DNA from: Nonomuraea polychroma
GTDB taxonomy: Bacteria > Actinomycetota > Actinomycetes > Streptosporangiales > Streptosporangiaceae
Length of the DNA: 64,000 bases
Direction: 5' to 3'
Assembly (NCBI RefSeq): GCF_004011505.1
Contig: NZ_SAUN01000001.1
Coordinates: 8,893,501-8,957,500, forward strand
The notes beneath the pieces were generated by a model. It was given only the letters and a program-made list of their open reading frames with translations, made no database searches and was not told the DNA's origin. A program made the position numbers and the translations under genes. This document shows positions 8,115 through 16,790 of the stretch, piece after piece (position 1 is the first letter of the stretch; each line of letters starts with the position of its first letter).

Positions 8115-8148
8115 CTACCGAACGTAGTTAAGAGAGCACGATCGGTAG
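8115..8148. promoter_or_regulatory. Inverted repeat upstream of the 2-MIB operon
   Basis: CTACCGA (8115-8121) and TCGGTAG (8142-8148) are a perfect 7-bp inverted repeat with a 20-bp spacer, 32 bp before the encapsulin start. The intergenic gap is only 111 bp, so the promoter must lie here. Operator role is inference. Confidence 0.4.
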
Positions 8149-8194
8149 AGTCTCCTGCTGGGAAGGGATTGCTTACGGCCTGCCCGTGAGCCCC

Positions 8195-8464
8195 TCAGGC
8201 CCCCAGATCGCGGACGACGTTGTCCAGCCGGTGCGCCACCGCGTCGAGAAGGTGATCGTTCAGCTCACCCTCAGGGAGATGGGTCACGAGCTCGTCGCGG
8301 CGGGCGATGACCAGCCCCTTGTGCGCGTCGTCCACCTCGGCGGCCGGCATGACCACGCAGTCGCCGCGTACGTAGACCAGCGTGGGGTCGGTGTCCTCCG
8401 ACTCCAGCAGCCGCCGGACGCATTCGCGGTCGATGAGCCGCGTCAGTTCGGGATGGTGCTTCAT
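8195..8464 (-). CDS. Conserved hypothetical protein, 89 aa
   Basis: A small soluble protein with mixed charge and no signal peptide or membrane segment. It has a GGAGA ribosome site just before ATG 8464 and normal codon bias, so it is a real gene. Its strand is that of the next three genes, and it is the last gene of a possible set with the membrane protein at 8504. I do not recognise a domain; the central DTDPTLVYVRGDCVVMPA looks like a short beta-rich core. Confidence 0.65.
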   Translation of the reverse strand: MKHHPELTRLIDRECVRRLLESEDTDPTLVYVRGDCVVMPAAEVDDAHKGLVIARRDELVTHLPEGELNDHLLDAVAHRLDNVVRDLGA

Positions 8465-8503
8465 GCGGTTCTCCTCTCCCAGGTGACAGACCTGAAACCG
8501 GGC

Positions 8504-8857
8504 TCATCCGAACGTCGGGGGTCCGCCGTCCGAGCGGGTCCGCCGCACGCCGAACACCACCAGGTACGTGGCCGCACCCACGGCCATGACTGCAGGCGGG
8601 ATCGCCAACGCCGCCTGCCCGGCCAGCAGCGCCCACACGGCGAGCACCACACCGGCGAGCAGGGCGATCGCGGCCCCGAGCAGGAGCAGGCCGAGGGCGT
8701 TCGAGGGCGGCGGCGACTTCGCCCACCGCCCCCGTCCGGCACCGGCCACGCCGGGCACGCCGGTGTCACTCACCTTCCCCGACTCGCGGGGCGGCGGATC
8801 GCGCAGCACCGGTGCGAAGAATTCGTCGTCCGGTTCCTCATGTGGCTTGTTGCTCAT
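8504..8857 (-). CDS. Small membrane protein with two predicted helices
   Basis: A 117-residue protein. Residues 1-50 are charged and Pro-rich. Two hydrophobic helices follow (about 54-76, LGLLLLGAAIALLAGVVLAV, and 80-100), and then a short basic tail. No known domain is recognised. It sits 6 bp downstream of the gene at 8864 and is probably co-transcribed with it. Confidence 0.65.
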   Translation of the reverse strand: MSNKPHEEPDDEFFAPVLRDPPPRESGKVSDTGVPGVAGAGRGRWAKSPPPSNALGLLLLGAAIALLAGVVLAVWALLAGQAALAIPPAVMAVGAATYLVVFGVRRTRSDGGPPTFG

Positions 8858-8863
8858 CGGAAT

Positions 8864-9418
8864 TCAGTCCAGCTCGTGCAGGAAGGGTGTGACGACGTCG
8901 TTCAGCTCCGCCACGAGGGCCTCCAGCGAGGCCTGGGCGTCGTCCAGGTTGGGCAGGCCCTCTGCCCGCGCCCGGGTGGGCGTGGGCAGCCGGTCGGCCG
9001 CCAACGGCACCCGCAGCTCCAGCGTGGTCAGCGCGGTCGGCCGCTCGTACGGCGGCGCCACGAACGCCGGGTCGTCCCCATCCTGCCGGTGCCAGGTGGA
9101 CCAGCCGTCGGGCAGCGGGATCGGGGCCGGGACCGCGAGCTCGACCACGGCCAGCGGGCCGCGGGTCTCCTCCGCCCGGTGGCACGTCGCGTCGAGCACG
9201 CGAGGATGACAGCGCACATAGGGCGATTCGGCCATCGGGCGGGTGGCGACCTCCCACGCGCCCAGCGCGAAGTGCAGAGGGTCCAGCGTGATCCCGCCCG
9301 ACCCCGGCTCGTCTTCTGCGGCCGTGAAGACGTGCCGCCACTTGCGCAGGTGTTCCCCGTAGCGTTCCTGCGTGCCCTCGTGCGCGGCGTCGATCCAGAA
9401 CGCCTGCGTCCCGGCCAT
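8864..9418 (-). CDS. Conserved hypothetical protein, 184 aa
   Basis: A soluble protein without a signal peptide. Features that can be seen are FWIDAAHEGTQERYGEHLRKWRHVF at the N-terminus, a Pro/Asp-rich middle, and a C-terminal helix (LEALVAELNDVVTPFLHEL). No catalytic motif was recognised. It starts at ATG 9418, 8 bp after the Hsp20 gene on the same strand, so an operon with hsp20 is likely. Confidence 0.65.
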   Translation of the reverse strand: MAGTQAFWIDAAHEGTQERYGEHLRKWRHVFTAAEDEPGSGGITLDPLHFALGAWEVATRPMAESPYVRCHPRVLDATCHRAEETRGPLAVVELAVPAPIPLPDGWSTWHRQDGDDPAFVAPPYERPTALTTLELRVPLAADRLPTPTRARAEGLPNLDDAQASLEALVAELNDVVTPFLHELD

Positions 9419-9426
9419 GCGTGCGG

Positions 9427-9894
9427 TCAGCCCTTGATCTGGACGCGACGGGCGCGGCCCTGCTCGGTCTTGGGCACACGCAGGGTCAGCACGCCGTCGT
9501 GCAGTTCGCCGTCGATCTTTTCCGCGTCGGCGTCAGTCGGCAGGATCGTCCGGTAGACGAACTTGCCGGTACGTCGCCGGAGCATGTTGCCCCTGCCCTT
9601 TTCCTCCTCGTTGATCTCCCCCGAGATGCACAGCTCGTTGCCGTCGATGTCGACGTTGATGTCATCCCTCTTGAGCCCGGGCAACTCGGTTCGCACGATG
9701 TACGCCTCCGGCGTCTCCTCGGTCTCGGCGACGGGCCGCCAGGCTGCGACGTCGGTCTCGGCGCTCTGCTCGAACAGCCGGCCCATCTGATCCCACAACT
9801 GCTGGAACTCCGTGAACGGATCCCACGCCCTGCTCGGCCAGGCACCACCCTCGTACTGAACGCGTCCCCGATGACGTCTCATGGGCAAAGCCAT
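9427..9894 (-). CDS. Hsp20/alpha-crystallin small heat-shock protein
   Basis: A 155-residue small chaperone that holds unfolding proteins in oligomers. The alpha-crystallin domain runs from about 48 to 150 (YIVRTELPGLKRDDINVDI, GVLTLRVPK near the end). A flexible N-terminus (WDPFTEFQQLWDQM) and a C-terminal RRVQIKG tail are present. ATG 9894 follows GGAGGTGAGAGG. It is the first gene before a likely operon of three small genes. No HAIR-type HspR site was seen upstream; a TGCAAAC/GTTTGCA repeat is. Confidence 0.92.
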   Translation of the reverse strand: MALPMRRHRGRVQYEGGAWPSRAWDPFTEFQQLWDQMGRLFEQSAETDVAAWRPVAETEETPEAYIVRTELPGLKRDDINVDIDGNELCISGEINEEEKGRGNMLRRRTGKFVYRTILPTDADAEKIDGELHDGVLTLRVPKTEQGRARRVQIKG

Positions 9895-10272
9895 TGCCTC
9901 TCACCTCCATGAACACAGGAACACGACGGTCCCTGCTCGCTTAATTCATCGCGCCCCTACCCCCGCAACTGCCTGCAAACGTCGCAACGATCTGTTTGCA
10001 TGACCAGCCGGCGGACGACGCCCCCGACCCTGATATGCCCGGCGACGACCCCCTTACGACCAATGTCAGGACACGGCCGCGCCCGCTCTGCACGCAGCGC
10101 CGACAGCGGGCCGTCCAGCCCGCCACCGTCTCCCGGGCTCCCCAACGCCCCGACTCGGCATCAGCGACCGGGCGATCAGGTGACGCGCCGGAGCCCGGCC
10201 GCCGCCACGTGTCCCATCTGCTCGATTACTCTGAGTGATCACAGCAAATGAGCAGGTGGGAGGGGATCCACC
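9895..10272. promoter_or_regulatory. 378-bp divergent intergenic region with an inverted repeat
   Basis: This gap separates hsp20 (left) from the hydrolase gene (right) and must hold both promoters. The only clear structure is TGCAAAC (9974-9980) and GTTTGCA (9994-10000), a perfect 7-bp inverted repeat with a 13-bp spacer, about 80 bp before hsp20. The remaining bases are GC-rich with no convincing reading frame or terminator. Confidence 0.45.
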
Positions 10273-11613
10273 ATGGCACAGGAACCGAGGATCGACGTCG
10301 AGATCAACGCCAGGACCGTCGAGAGCAGCCTGAGCCCGGAGCAGGTCCAGCGGGTGGCGAACGCGCTCGGCGACCCAGGGGTGTGGTTCGCCACCCCGCC
10401 GGTGCCGAGCTCCGGCACGGGCGAGGCGGCCACGCCTGACTTCGTGTGGGATCTGGTCGGCGACAAGCCGCATCGGGGGCACATCGCGACCGGCCGGGCC
10501 CACGTTTACCTGGCGGAGGAGCACTCCGCACTGGCCCGGCCGCTGATCTTCGCCGACGGCTTCAACTACGGGCCGAGCGACCTGAACGCGATGTGGCGGC
10601 ACTTCAACGCCCCGTACGAGAAGGGCGTCCCCGGCCTGCTGGACCAGCTGCGGATGCTGGGCATTGACGTGGTGCTGCTGGGCTTCGACCAGCGGCAGAC
10701 GTACATTCAGGCCAACGCGGGCGTGGCGGTGGCCTGCGTCTTGCGGGCGCTGGCCGAGCGGCGCGGCGACAGCCCGCTGGTGGTCGGCGGGGCCAGCATG
10801 GGCGGCCTGGTCACCAGATACGCGCTGGCCCTCATGGAGAGCGAGCGGGTGGACCACCAGACCGACAAGTACTTCTCCTACGACACGCCGCACCTCGGCG
10901 CATGGATCCCGCTGGTGCTCCAGCAGCTGGCCTACCTGCACGAGTCGTTGCAGCCGCGCCACGACGGGGCCGGGCAGGCCGAGCTGATCCGCAGCCCGGC
11001 GGCACAGCAGCTGCTGTGGGGCTGGGTCGAGAGCGCGAGCTACTCGGGTCAGGTGACGGCCAGCCCGCTGCGCATGGAATTCCTCGACGACCTGCGCCGC
11101 GTCGGCTGGTTCCCGATGCGGCCGTACAAGCTGGGCATGGCCAACGGGACGGGGGACGGCCTGGGGCCGGTTTTGAAGCCCGGCACGCCGGTCCTCGACC
11201 TGGGCGAAGGCCCGCTGCGGCTGGTCGCGAGGATCCAGCCGAATATGGGTGAGCTGCGAAACGTCGGCGCGATCGGCTTCGGCGAGCCGGTGTGGACGAG
11301 CGCGACCTCGTACGTCGCGGCGTTCGACGGGGCGCCCGGCGGGACCTTGGACGCGTTCGGGGGCGTCGCCGACGCGATGGGGCTGCCGATCCAGGACCGT
11401 TTCCGCGGCACCTGCTTCGTCCCGTCGGTCAGCGCGGTCGCGCTGGCCAGGGATCCGCGCCAGTGGCAGGCCGAGCTGTACACAGACCTGCGGGAGCTGC
11501 CCAAGGACGACACGTTCCTGGACACGTTCTGCTGTGACACCGGCAACCACCCGCACGGCACTGTCTCCAAAGCCCTCGTCGAGTGGTTCGTTGCGCAATT
11601 GGCCGGCTGGTAA
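10273..11613 (+). CDS. Alpha/beta-hydrolase (lipase-like), 446 aa
   Basis: The nucleophile elbow GGASMGGLVTRYAL (Ser about 176) and the following YDTPHLGAWIP are typical of lipase/PGAP1-like hydrolases. An oxyanion-type segment (LIFADGFNYGPSDLN, about 92-106) precedes it. Candidate acid and His residues lie in the C-terminal third (DTGNHPHGTVSK, where the His is plausible). There is no signal peptide, so it is probably cytosolic. ATG 10273 has GGAGGGG upstream. It is convergent with the beta-propeller gene, with a strong terminator hairpin between. The substrate is unknown. Confidence 0.75.
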   Translation: MAQEPRIDVEINARTVESSLSPEQVQRVANALGDPGVWFATPPVPSSGTGEAATPDFVWDLVGDKPHRGHIATGRAHVYLAEEHSALARPLIFADGFNYGPSDLNAMWRHFNAPYEKGVPGLLDQLRMLGIDVVLLGFDQRQTYIQANAGVAVACVLRALAERRGDSPLVVGGASMGGLVTRYALALMESERVDHQTDKYFSYDTPHLGAWIPLVLQQLAYLHESLQPRHDGAGQAELIRSPAAQQLLWGWVESASYSGQVTASPLRMEFLDDLRRVGWFPMRPYKLGMANGTGDGLGPVLKPGTPVLDLGEGPLRLVARIQPNMGELRNVGAIGFGEPVWTSATSYVAAFDGAPGGTLDAFGGVADAMGLPIQDRFRGTCFVPSVSAVALARDPRQWQAELYTDLRELPKDDTFLDTFCCDTGNHPHGTVSKALVEWFVAQLAGW

Positions 11614-11651
11614 GCGGTCTGTGAGCGTCCAGCTGGCCGGCTGGTGAGCGG
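11600..11651. repeat. Direct repeat at the hydrolase stop codon
   Basis: The 18-bp units at 11600-11617 and 11634-11651 differ at one base and are 34 bp apart. The first unit holds the end of the hydrolase gene and its TAA. The second encodes the same LAGW end in another frame with a TGA. Confidence 0.8.
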
Positions 11652-11679
11652 GTGCCGGCTCGGCGGAGCCGGCACCCGC
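11648..11679. terminator. Hairpin terminator between convergent genes
   Basis: A perfect 14-bp stem (GCGGGTGCCGGCTC with its complement) and a 4-nt GGCG loop lie exactly between the two convergent stop codons. There is no T-run, as is common in actinomycetes. It could serve both strands. Confidence 0.8.
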
Positions 11680-11683
11680 CGCC

Positions 11684-13096
11684 TCAGCGGCTACCTCGGT
11701 GCACGACCAGGAGCTGGTCGCGGGTGGCGTTCTTGTCGCGGTAGGCGATGAGGGCCGGCGCCTCGGCGCTGTGGTGTGCGGGCAGCCGCTCGTCGGCGCT
11801 CCAGCTGGAGCCGTCGAAGGAGGCCCACCACAGGCTCTGGTCGGACGCGCCGCGGTGCACGCAGTGGAGCCGGTCCTTGTAAACGGTCAAGGCCGGGCCC
11901 TCGGCGGCGAAATGGCCGGGCAGCCGCTGGTCGGCGCTCCAGCTGGAGCCGTCCCAGCGAGTCCACCACAGGGACGTGTCGTCGCCGGCGCCGCGGTGCA
12001 CGCAGTAGAGGTGGCCCCGGTACACGGCGAGCGCCGGGTTGAACCGGCTGGCGTGGCCGGGGAGACGCTGGTCGGTGCTCCACGTGGCGCCGTCCCAGAC
12101 CGTCCACCACAAGTTGTCGTCGTCGCCGCCCCGGTGCACGCAATAGAGCCGCCCGTCGTAGGCCGCCAGCGCCGGCGCGCTCGCGCTGCAGTGCTTAGGC
12201 AGCTTGGCATCCGGGCTCCACGTGGAGCCGTCCCACCGCGTCCACCACAGGCTGTCGTCGGCGCCGCCCCGGTGCACGCAGTAAAGCTGCCCGTCGTAGG
12301 CCGCCAGCGCCGGCGCGCTCGCACTGAAGTGCCTGGGGAAGCGCTGGGCCTCGCTCCACCCGTGCTCGGCGTCATAAACCGTCCACCAGAGGGCGGAGTC
12401 GCCGTCGTTGCCGCGGTGGGCGACGTAGAGCTGGTCCTTGAACTCGGCGACGGCGGGTCCCGAAGCCGTGAAGTGGTCGACGAACCGCTGGTCGTCGCTC
12501 CACCCCTCACCTGGCTCGTAGACGGCCCACCACAGCCGGGCGTCCCCGTCGGGCGTGCCGGCCAGGCGGACCGGGACCAGCGCGGCGGGGGTGGTCCAGG
12601 ACGAGACCAGCTTGACGCCGTACGGCCGGGCGACCGAGGTGATCCAGCCGGCCTGGTCCTTCGCCTGCCGCTCGACGATGGGTGCGAGCCATCCGCCCAG
12701 CACGGCGCCCGCGATCTCGCCGATCAGCTTCGAGATCTCCGCGGCGCGCACCGCGGCGGTCTCGTTGAGGCTCACCTCGAAGCCCCACCACCTGCTCACC
12801 GGCCAGACGTCGGCACCGAGGGCGCGCAGCTCCTCCTGCACGCGGCGGACGCGCTCCTGGTCCTTGGAGTCCAGTTCGGCGATCTGGAGCTCGCTCTCCC
12901 TCGCGGCCGCCAGCCATTCGGCCTCGGCGGCCGCGCGGTCGGCGAGGTCGTCCCCCGCCAGCAGCTCCGTCTCGACGGCCAGTTCGACCGCCGCGGCGGC
13001 CACCGGGTCGTCCTCCGCGTACAGCAGCGGCGCCTCGGCCTCGGTCTCCATCTCGGCGATGTCCGTCCCGTCGGCCCTGGTGTCGTCGTCGTCCAT
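11684..13096 (-). CDS. Beta-propeller, lectin-like repeat protein, 470 aa
   Basis: The N-terminal 60 residues are strongly acidic. A charged helical stretch follows (about 60-110), then a helix with a hydrophobic face (EIAGAVLGGWLAPIVE, about 150). The C-terminal 280 residues hold six repeats of about 48 residues, each with LWW-x3-D/W...W plus HxSAxxPALAxYxxxLYCVHRG, and a partial seventh that may close the ring. This resembles PLL/fucose-binding propeller lectins. ATG 13096 follows GGGGGGA. The frame continues open upstream into the next gene, but only this part has domain support. Likely carbohydrate or surface binding; no enzyme motif is seen. Confidence 0.75.
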   Translation of the reverse strand: MDDDDTRADGTDIAEMETEAEAPLLYAEDDPVAAAAVELAVETELLAGDDLADRAAAEAEWLAAARESELQIAELDSKDQERVRRVQEELRALGADVWPVSRWWGFEVSLNETAAVRAAEISKLIGEIAGAVLGGWLAPIVERQAKDQAGWITSVARPYGVKLVSSWTTPAALVPVRLAGTPDGDARLWWAVYEPGEGWSDDQRFVDHFTASGPAVAEFKDQLYVAHRGNDGDSALWWTVYDAEHGWSEAQRFPRHFSASAPALAAYDGQLYCVHRGGADDSLWWTRWDGSTWSPDAKLPKHCSASAPALAAYDGRLYCVHRGGDDDNLWWTVWDGATWSTDQRLPGHASRFNPALAVYRGHLYCVHRGAGDDTSLWWTRWDGSSWSADQRLPGHFAAEGPALTVYKDRLHCVHRGASDQSLWWASFDGSSWSADERLPAHHSAEAPALIAYRDKNATRDQLLVVHRGSR

Positions 13097-13266
13097 TTGA
13101 TCCCCCCGCACGATGCGTCGTATATGCACGAACCGACACATTGTAACTCTGTGCGTTGGGATGATTACATAGGGGTTACGTGGCGGGCCGGGTAAAGGTC
13201 CTATCCGAGTGGTTCCTGCAGTCCGTGGCATCGCCGCTGGTAGACGCGCGGTCGACGGCCTCGCGA

Positions 13267-14556
13267 TCAGCCGTGCCGTTCCTTGTATCCGGCCTGCGCC
13301 TCGGTCAGTTTGGCCGCGAACTGGTCGAGGAAGTCCTTGGCGCTCAACTGGCCGAGCAGGACCTTCTGGAACAGCGGCTCCGCCCAGGTCTTGGTGATGT
13401 CGTTGAACTCCGGCAGGTGGTACGGCATCTGCACGACCTTGGTGGCCGGGTCGTTCATCACCCGCTGCGCCTCGACGATGTGCGGGGCCTGGTTGACCTG
13501 TGCCTCGGTGTTGGCCGGGATGACACCGGTCTTCTCCGCGATGTAGCCGCCCATGTCCTTCGACGTGAGGAACTCGGCGAGTTTGAAGGCGGCGTCCTTG
13601 TTCTCGCCCGCCGAGAAGACGCCGACGCCGCCGACCGGGTTGGACAGCACGGCCTGGGTGCCGGAGTCGGACTTCGGCACCGAGAACGAGGCCACCTTGT
13701 CGGGGCCGAGCGCCTTCATGTGGTCCTGGTAGGAGCCCAGGTTGTGCTGCATGACGGCGATGCTGCCGGCAGTGTCGAACTGGGCGACCATCTTGACGTA
13801 GTCGTTCTGCAGGTCGGCCTCGGGCGTGTTCTTCTTGTAGAGCCCGGCGTACTTCTCCAGCGCCGTCACGTTGCGCGGGTCGTTGATCGTGGCCTTGCCG
13901 GAGGCGTCGAAGAACTCCGTGATGCCGGACTGGCCGTAGACGACCTCCAGCATCTGGGCGATGGATCCGGCGCCGCCGCGGATGGTGAAGCCGAACCGGT
14001 TCTCCTGCGGCTTGGTCAGCTTGTCCACCGCCGTGAAGAACTCCGACCAGGTCTTGGGCGGCTCCAGCCCGGCCTCCTTGAACCAGTCCTTGCGGTACCA
14101 GAACGCGCCCGCGTTCGTCGACAGCGGGAAGATGTACGCCTTCCCGTCCGGGACCACGTTCTTGACGGTGGTCAGCAGCGACTCGTTGAACTTGCCGTTC
14201 AGCGCCGGGTTGGCGGCGATGCGCTCGTCCACCGGTTCGAGCGCCTTCTGGGCGACGAGGTTGCCCAGTCCGGAGGTGGAGATGTCGGCCACGTCCGGCA
14301 CGCCGCCGCCGGCGATCGCAGTGTCGATCTTCTGGGGCGCCTGCGCGATCGGGACGCCCACGTACTTGACCTTGATGGTCGGGTTGGCCTTCTCGAACTC
14401 GGCGATCGCGTGTTGCCAGATCGGCGTGCGGGACGGCCCGGCGTTGGTGTCCCAGAAGGTGATCTCGGTCTTGCCGTCGGAGCCCGCGTCCGAGCCGCAT
14501 CCGGCCACAACGGCCGCCACGGCCAGGAACGCCGCCGGCACCACACGTCGTCTCAT
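13267..14556 (-). CDS. Sugar ABC transporter substrate-binding lipoprotein
   Basis: A 429-residue extracellular solute-binding protein family 1. A signal peptide ends in a lipobox (VVAGC, Cys about 20). The mature part starts TEITFWDTNAGPSRTPIWQHAIAEFEKANP, the usual sugar-binding fold. It should deliver an oligosaccharide to the two permeases upstream in the same operon. The last gene of the operon, it follows the GH43 gene by 6 bp. The adjacent glycosidase suggests a xylo- or arabino-oligosaccharide; this is inference. Confidence 0.92.
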   Translation of the reverse strand: MRRRVVPAAFLAVAAVVAGCGSDAGSDGKTEITFWDTNAGPSRTPIWQHAIAEFEKANPTIKVKYVGVPIAQAPQKIDTAIAGGGVPDVADISTSGLGNLVAQKALEPVDERIAANPALNGKFNESLLTTVKNVVPDGKAYIFPLSTNAGAFWYRKDWFKEAGLEPPKTWSEFFTAVDKLTKPQENRFGFTIRGGAGSIAQMLEVVYGQSGITEFFDASGKATINDPRNVTALEKYAGLYKKNTPEADLQNDYVKMVAQFDTAGSIAVMQHNLGSYQDHMKALGPDKVASFSVPKSDSGTQAVLSNPVGGVGVFSAGENKDAAFKLAEFLTSKDMGGYIAEKTGVIPANTEAQVNQAPHIVEAQRVMNDPATKVVQMPYHLPEFNDITKTWAEPLFQKVLLGQLSAKDFLDQFAAKLTEAQAGYKERHG

Positions 14557-14562
14557 TGGCTC

Positions 14563-15984
14563 CTACCTTTCGATGTCCACGATGAACGCGTCGAAGATCG
14601 CCTGGCCGGTCCCGCCGCCCGCGGCGAACAGGCCGATGACCGCACCGACCCACCGGCCCTGCGTGGCTTGGAAGGGCTCGCCCACCTTGCGCAGCCCCTC
14701 CCCGGTGTCGGCCAGGAACGTGACGAGAGCCCCCTCGCCGATCCGCGCGCCGACGGTGACGGGCTCACCCGCCTTGACGGGCACGGGCTCGGCGTCCCCG
14801 CACACCAGCACGGTTCCGTCCGGGGTGCTCTCCAGCGCGACAAAGGCGGCGGTGTCGCCGATGACGGCGAGGCCCGCCCGGCCCTCGCCGTCGAGGGTGA
14901 GGGTGGTCGTGACCGTGCAGGGGTCGCCGGGCAGCCGCTGCCCGAGCACGGACGGACGTTGCCTGAGGTCGTCGGGACCCGGTACGCAGATCAGGACGAG
15001 CCGGCCGTCGCGCAGCTCCCACCAGGACGGGTCGGCGTTGGCCTGCCAGCTCCATTGCAGCCCCAGCCCCGGTCCGGAGAAGTCGTCGGAGGTGGCGGGC
15101 GCGCTCGGGACGCCACCGGGCACGGGCACCGGCCCTTCGGAGACCGGCTCGCCGTCGGCGCCCATGACCGGCCAGCCGCCGTTCCATGTCATCGGTTGCA
15201 GGTGGACGACGCGGCCGTAGGGGCCGCGGTCCTGGAAGTGCATGAACCAGTGCTCGCCGGACGGGGTGTCGACCCAGCCGCCCTGGTGCGGGCCGTTGAC
15301 GTCGGTGCTGCCCTGCTGGAGCACGATGCGGTCGGTGTACGGGCCGAAGATCGACTCGGCGCGGAACACCGACTGCCAGCCGTTCTCCACGCCGCCGGCC
15401 GGTGCGAAGATCCAGTAGACGCCGTCGTGCTTGTACAGCTTGGGGCCTTCCAGCGTGCGATAGCCCGGCAGCAGGTCGGCGTCGATGATCAGCGTGTCGT
15501 CGTCCAGGACCGTGCGGGCATCGGGCGACATGCGGTGCAGGGTGAGCCGGTTGTTGATGCCGGCGCGGCTCTTGGCCCAGCCGTGCACGAGGTAGGCCTG
15601 TCCGTCGTCGTCCCACAGCGGGCACGGGTCGATCAGCCCGAGCCCCGGCTTGACCACGTGCGGCTCGGTCCATGGTCCGCGCGGGTCGGCGGCGTTGACC
15701 TGGCAGATTCCCACGTCGGGGTCACCGTAGAAGATCCAGAACCGGCCGTCGTGGTGGCGCAGCGACGGCGCCCACACCCCGCAGCCAGGCCGTACGTCGT
15801 CGTAGCCGCGGGTCACGGCATGGGCGATGATCGTCCAGTTGACCAGGTCACGCGAGTGCAGGATCGGCAGGCCCGGCACCTTGGTGAAGGTGGAGGCGGT
15901 CAGGTAGAAGTCCTCGCCTACCCGGATCACGTCAGGGTCGGACCAATCGGCGTTCAGCACTGGGTTGCGGTAGGTGGCGGTCAT
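14563..15984 (-). CDS. GH43 glycoside hydrolase (beta-xylosidase/arabinofuranosidase type)
   Basis: A 473-residue intracellular enzyme. The five-bladed propeller carries the catalytic base in NADWSDPDVIRV (Asp about 15), the pKa-tuning Asp in LIDPCPLW (about 119) and the acid in TLEGPKLYK (Glu about 180). A C-terminal beta-sandwich (about 300-473) is the usual GH43 accessory domain. There is no signal peptide, so imported oligosaccharides would be cut in the cytoplasm. ATG 15984 overlaps the permease stop (ATGA). The specificity, xylose or arabinose, is not fixed by sequence. Confidence 0.9.
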   Translation of the reverse strand: MTATYRNPVLNADWSDPDVIRVGEDFYLTASTFTKVPGLPILHSRDLVNWTIIAHAVTRGYDDVRPGCGVWAPSLRHHDGRFWIFYGDPDVGICQVNAADPRGPWTEPHVVKPGLGLIDPCPLWDDDGQAYLVHGWAKSRAGINNRLTLHRMSPDARTVLDDDTLIIDADLLPGYRTLEGPKLYKHDGVYWIFAPAGGVENGWQSVFRAESIFGPYTDRIVLQQGSTDVNGPHQGGWVDTPSGEHWFMHFQDRGPYGRVVHLQPMTWNGGWPVMGADGEPVSEGPVPVPGGVPSAPATSDDFSGPGLGLQWSWQANADPSWWELRDGRLVLICVPGPDDLRQRPSVLGQRLPGDPCTVTTTLTLDGEGRAGLAVIGDTAAFVALESTPDGTVLVCGDAEPVPVKAGEPVTVGARIGEGALVTFLADTGEGLRKVGEPFQATQGRWVGAVIGLFAAGGGTGQAIFDAFIVDIER

Positions 15985-16790
15985 CCCTTCACCGCCCCGG
16001 CCGACAGCCCCTGGACGAGGTAACGCTGGATGAAGGCGAAGACGATCACGACGGGCAGCGCGGCGACGACGCCGCCGGCGGCCAGAGCGCCGAAGTCGAC
16101 GCTGTTCTCGCCGAGGTTGTAGGCCAAGCCCACGGGCACGGTGAATTTCTCCTGGTCGTTGATGAACATGAGGGCGAAAAGGAAGTTGTTCCAGCTGTGG
16201 ATGAAGGCGAAGGAGCCGACCGCCACCAGCGCCGGGCGCAGCAACGGCAGGATCACGGCCAGGAAACCCCGCAACCGCGAGCAGCCGTCGACCCAGGCCG
16301 CCTGCTCCAGCTCGTACGGGATGTTCCTGATGAAGCCGCTGATGAGGATCAGCGACAGCGGCAGCTGAAAGACGGTCTCGGCGATGACCAGGCTCCACAG
16401 CGAGTTGGTCAGCGACAACGTCCGGAAGATCTCGAACAGCGGGATGATCATCAGGGCGCCCGGGATGAACTGCGTGCACAACATCCCGACCATGAACGCG
16501 CCCTTGCCCCGGAACTGGTAACGCGCCAGCGCGTACCCGCCGGCCAGGGCCACGATCGTGGTGGCCACCAGGGAGGCGATGCCGACGAGCAGGCTGTTCT
16601 GGAAGAAGATGGCGAATCCCATCCCATTCCAGACCGTGTCGAAATGCTCGAACGTGATCGGCCACGGCACGATCGCCGTGGAGCCGGCCGGGCGGAAGGC
16701 GAAGACCAGCATCCAGTAGAACGGCACCAGCGTGAACAGCAGGTACAGGCCCAGCGGGACGTAGATCTGCCAGCGGCTCGCCCCCCTCAT
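15981..16790 (-). CDS. Sugar ABC transporter permease (MalG type)
   Basis: A 269-residue inner-membrane permease with six predicted helices and the EAA loop (YELEQAAWVDGCSRLRGFLAVILPLLRPAL), which docks the ATPase. It overlaps both neighbours by 4 bp, so it is tightly coupled in the operon. No ATPase gene is in the cluster; by analogy with Streptomyces a shared MsiK-type ATPase would drive it. Confidence 0.93.
   Translation of the reverse strand: MRGASRWQIYVPLGLYLLFTLVPFYWMLVFAFRPAGSTAIVPWPITFEHFDTVWNGMGFAIFFQNSLLVGIASLVATTIVALAGGYALARYQFRGKGAFMVGMLCTQFIPGALMIIPLFEIFRTLSLTNSLWSLVIAETVFQLPLSLILISGFIRNIPYELEQAAWVDGCSRLRGFLAVILPLLRPALVAVGSFAFIHSWNNFLFALMFINDQEKFTVPVGLAYNLGENSVDFGALAAGGVVAALPVVIVFAFIQRYLVQGLSAGAVKG

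Noticed and set aside
9996..10251. Small plus-strand frames between hsp20 and the hydrolase
   Set aside because: No ribosome sites, low-complexity products, and two frames equally open.
13097..14653. Long upstream extension of the propeller gene
   Set aside because: The frame stays open through the intergenic gap and the binding-protein gene, but the part above 13096 has no domain and overlaps a certain gene.
13180..16023. Long open frame (947 codons) on the plus strand
   Set aside because: It lies antisense to the binding protein and GH43 genes, has Arg/Gly/Val-rich composition and no domain; it follows from GC bias.
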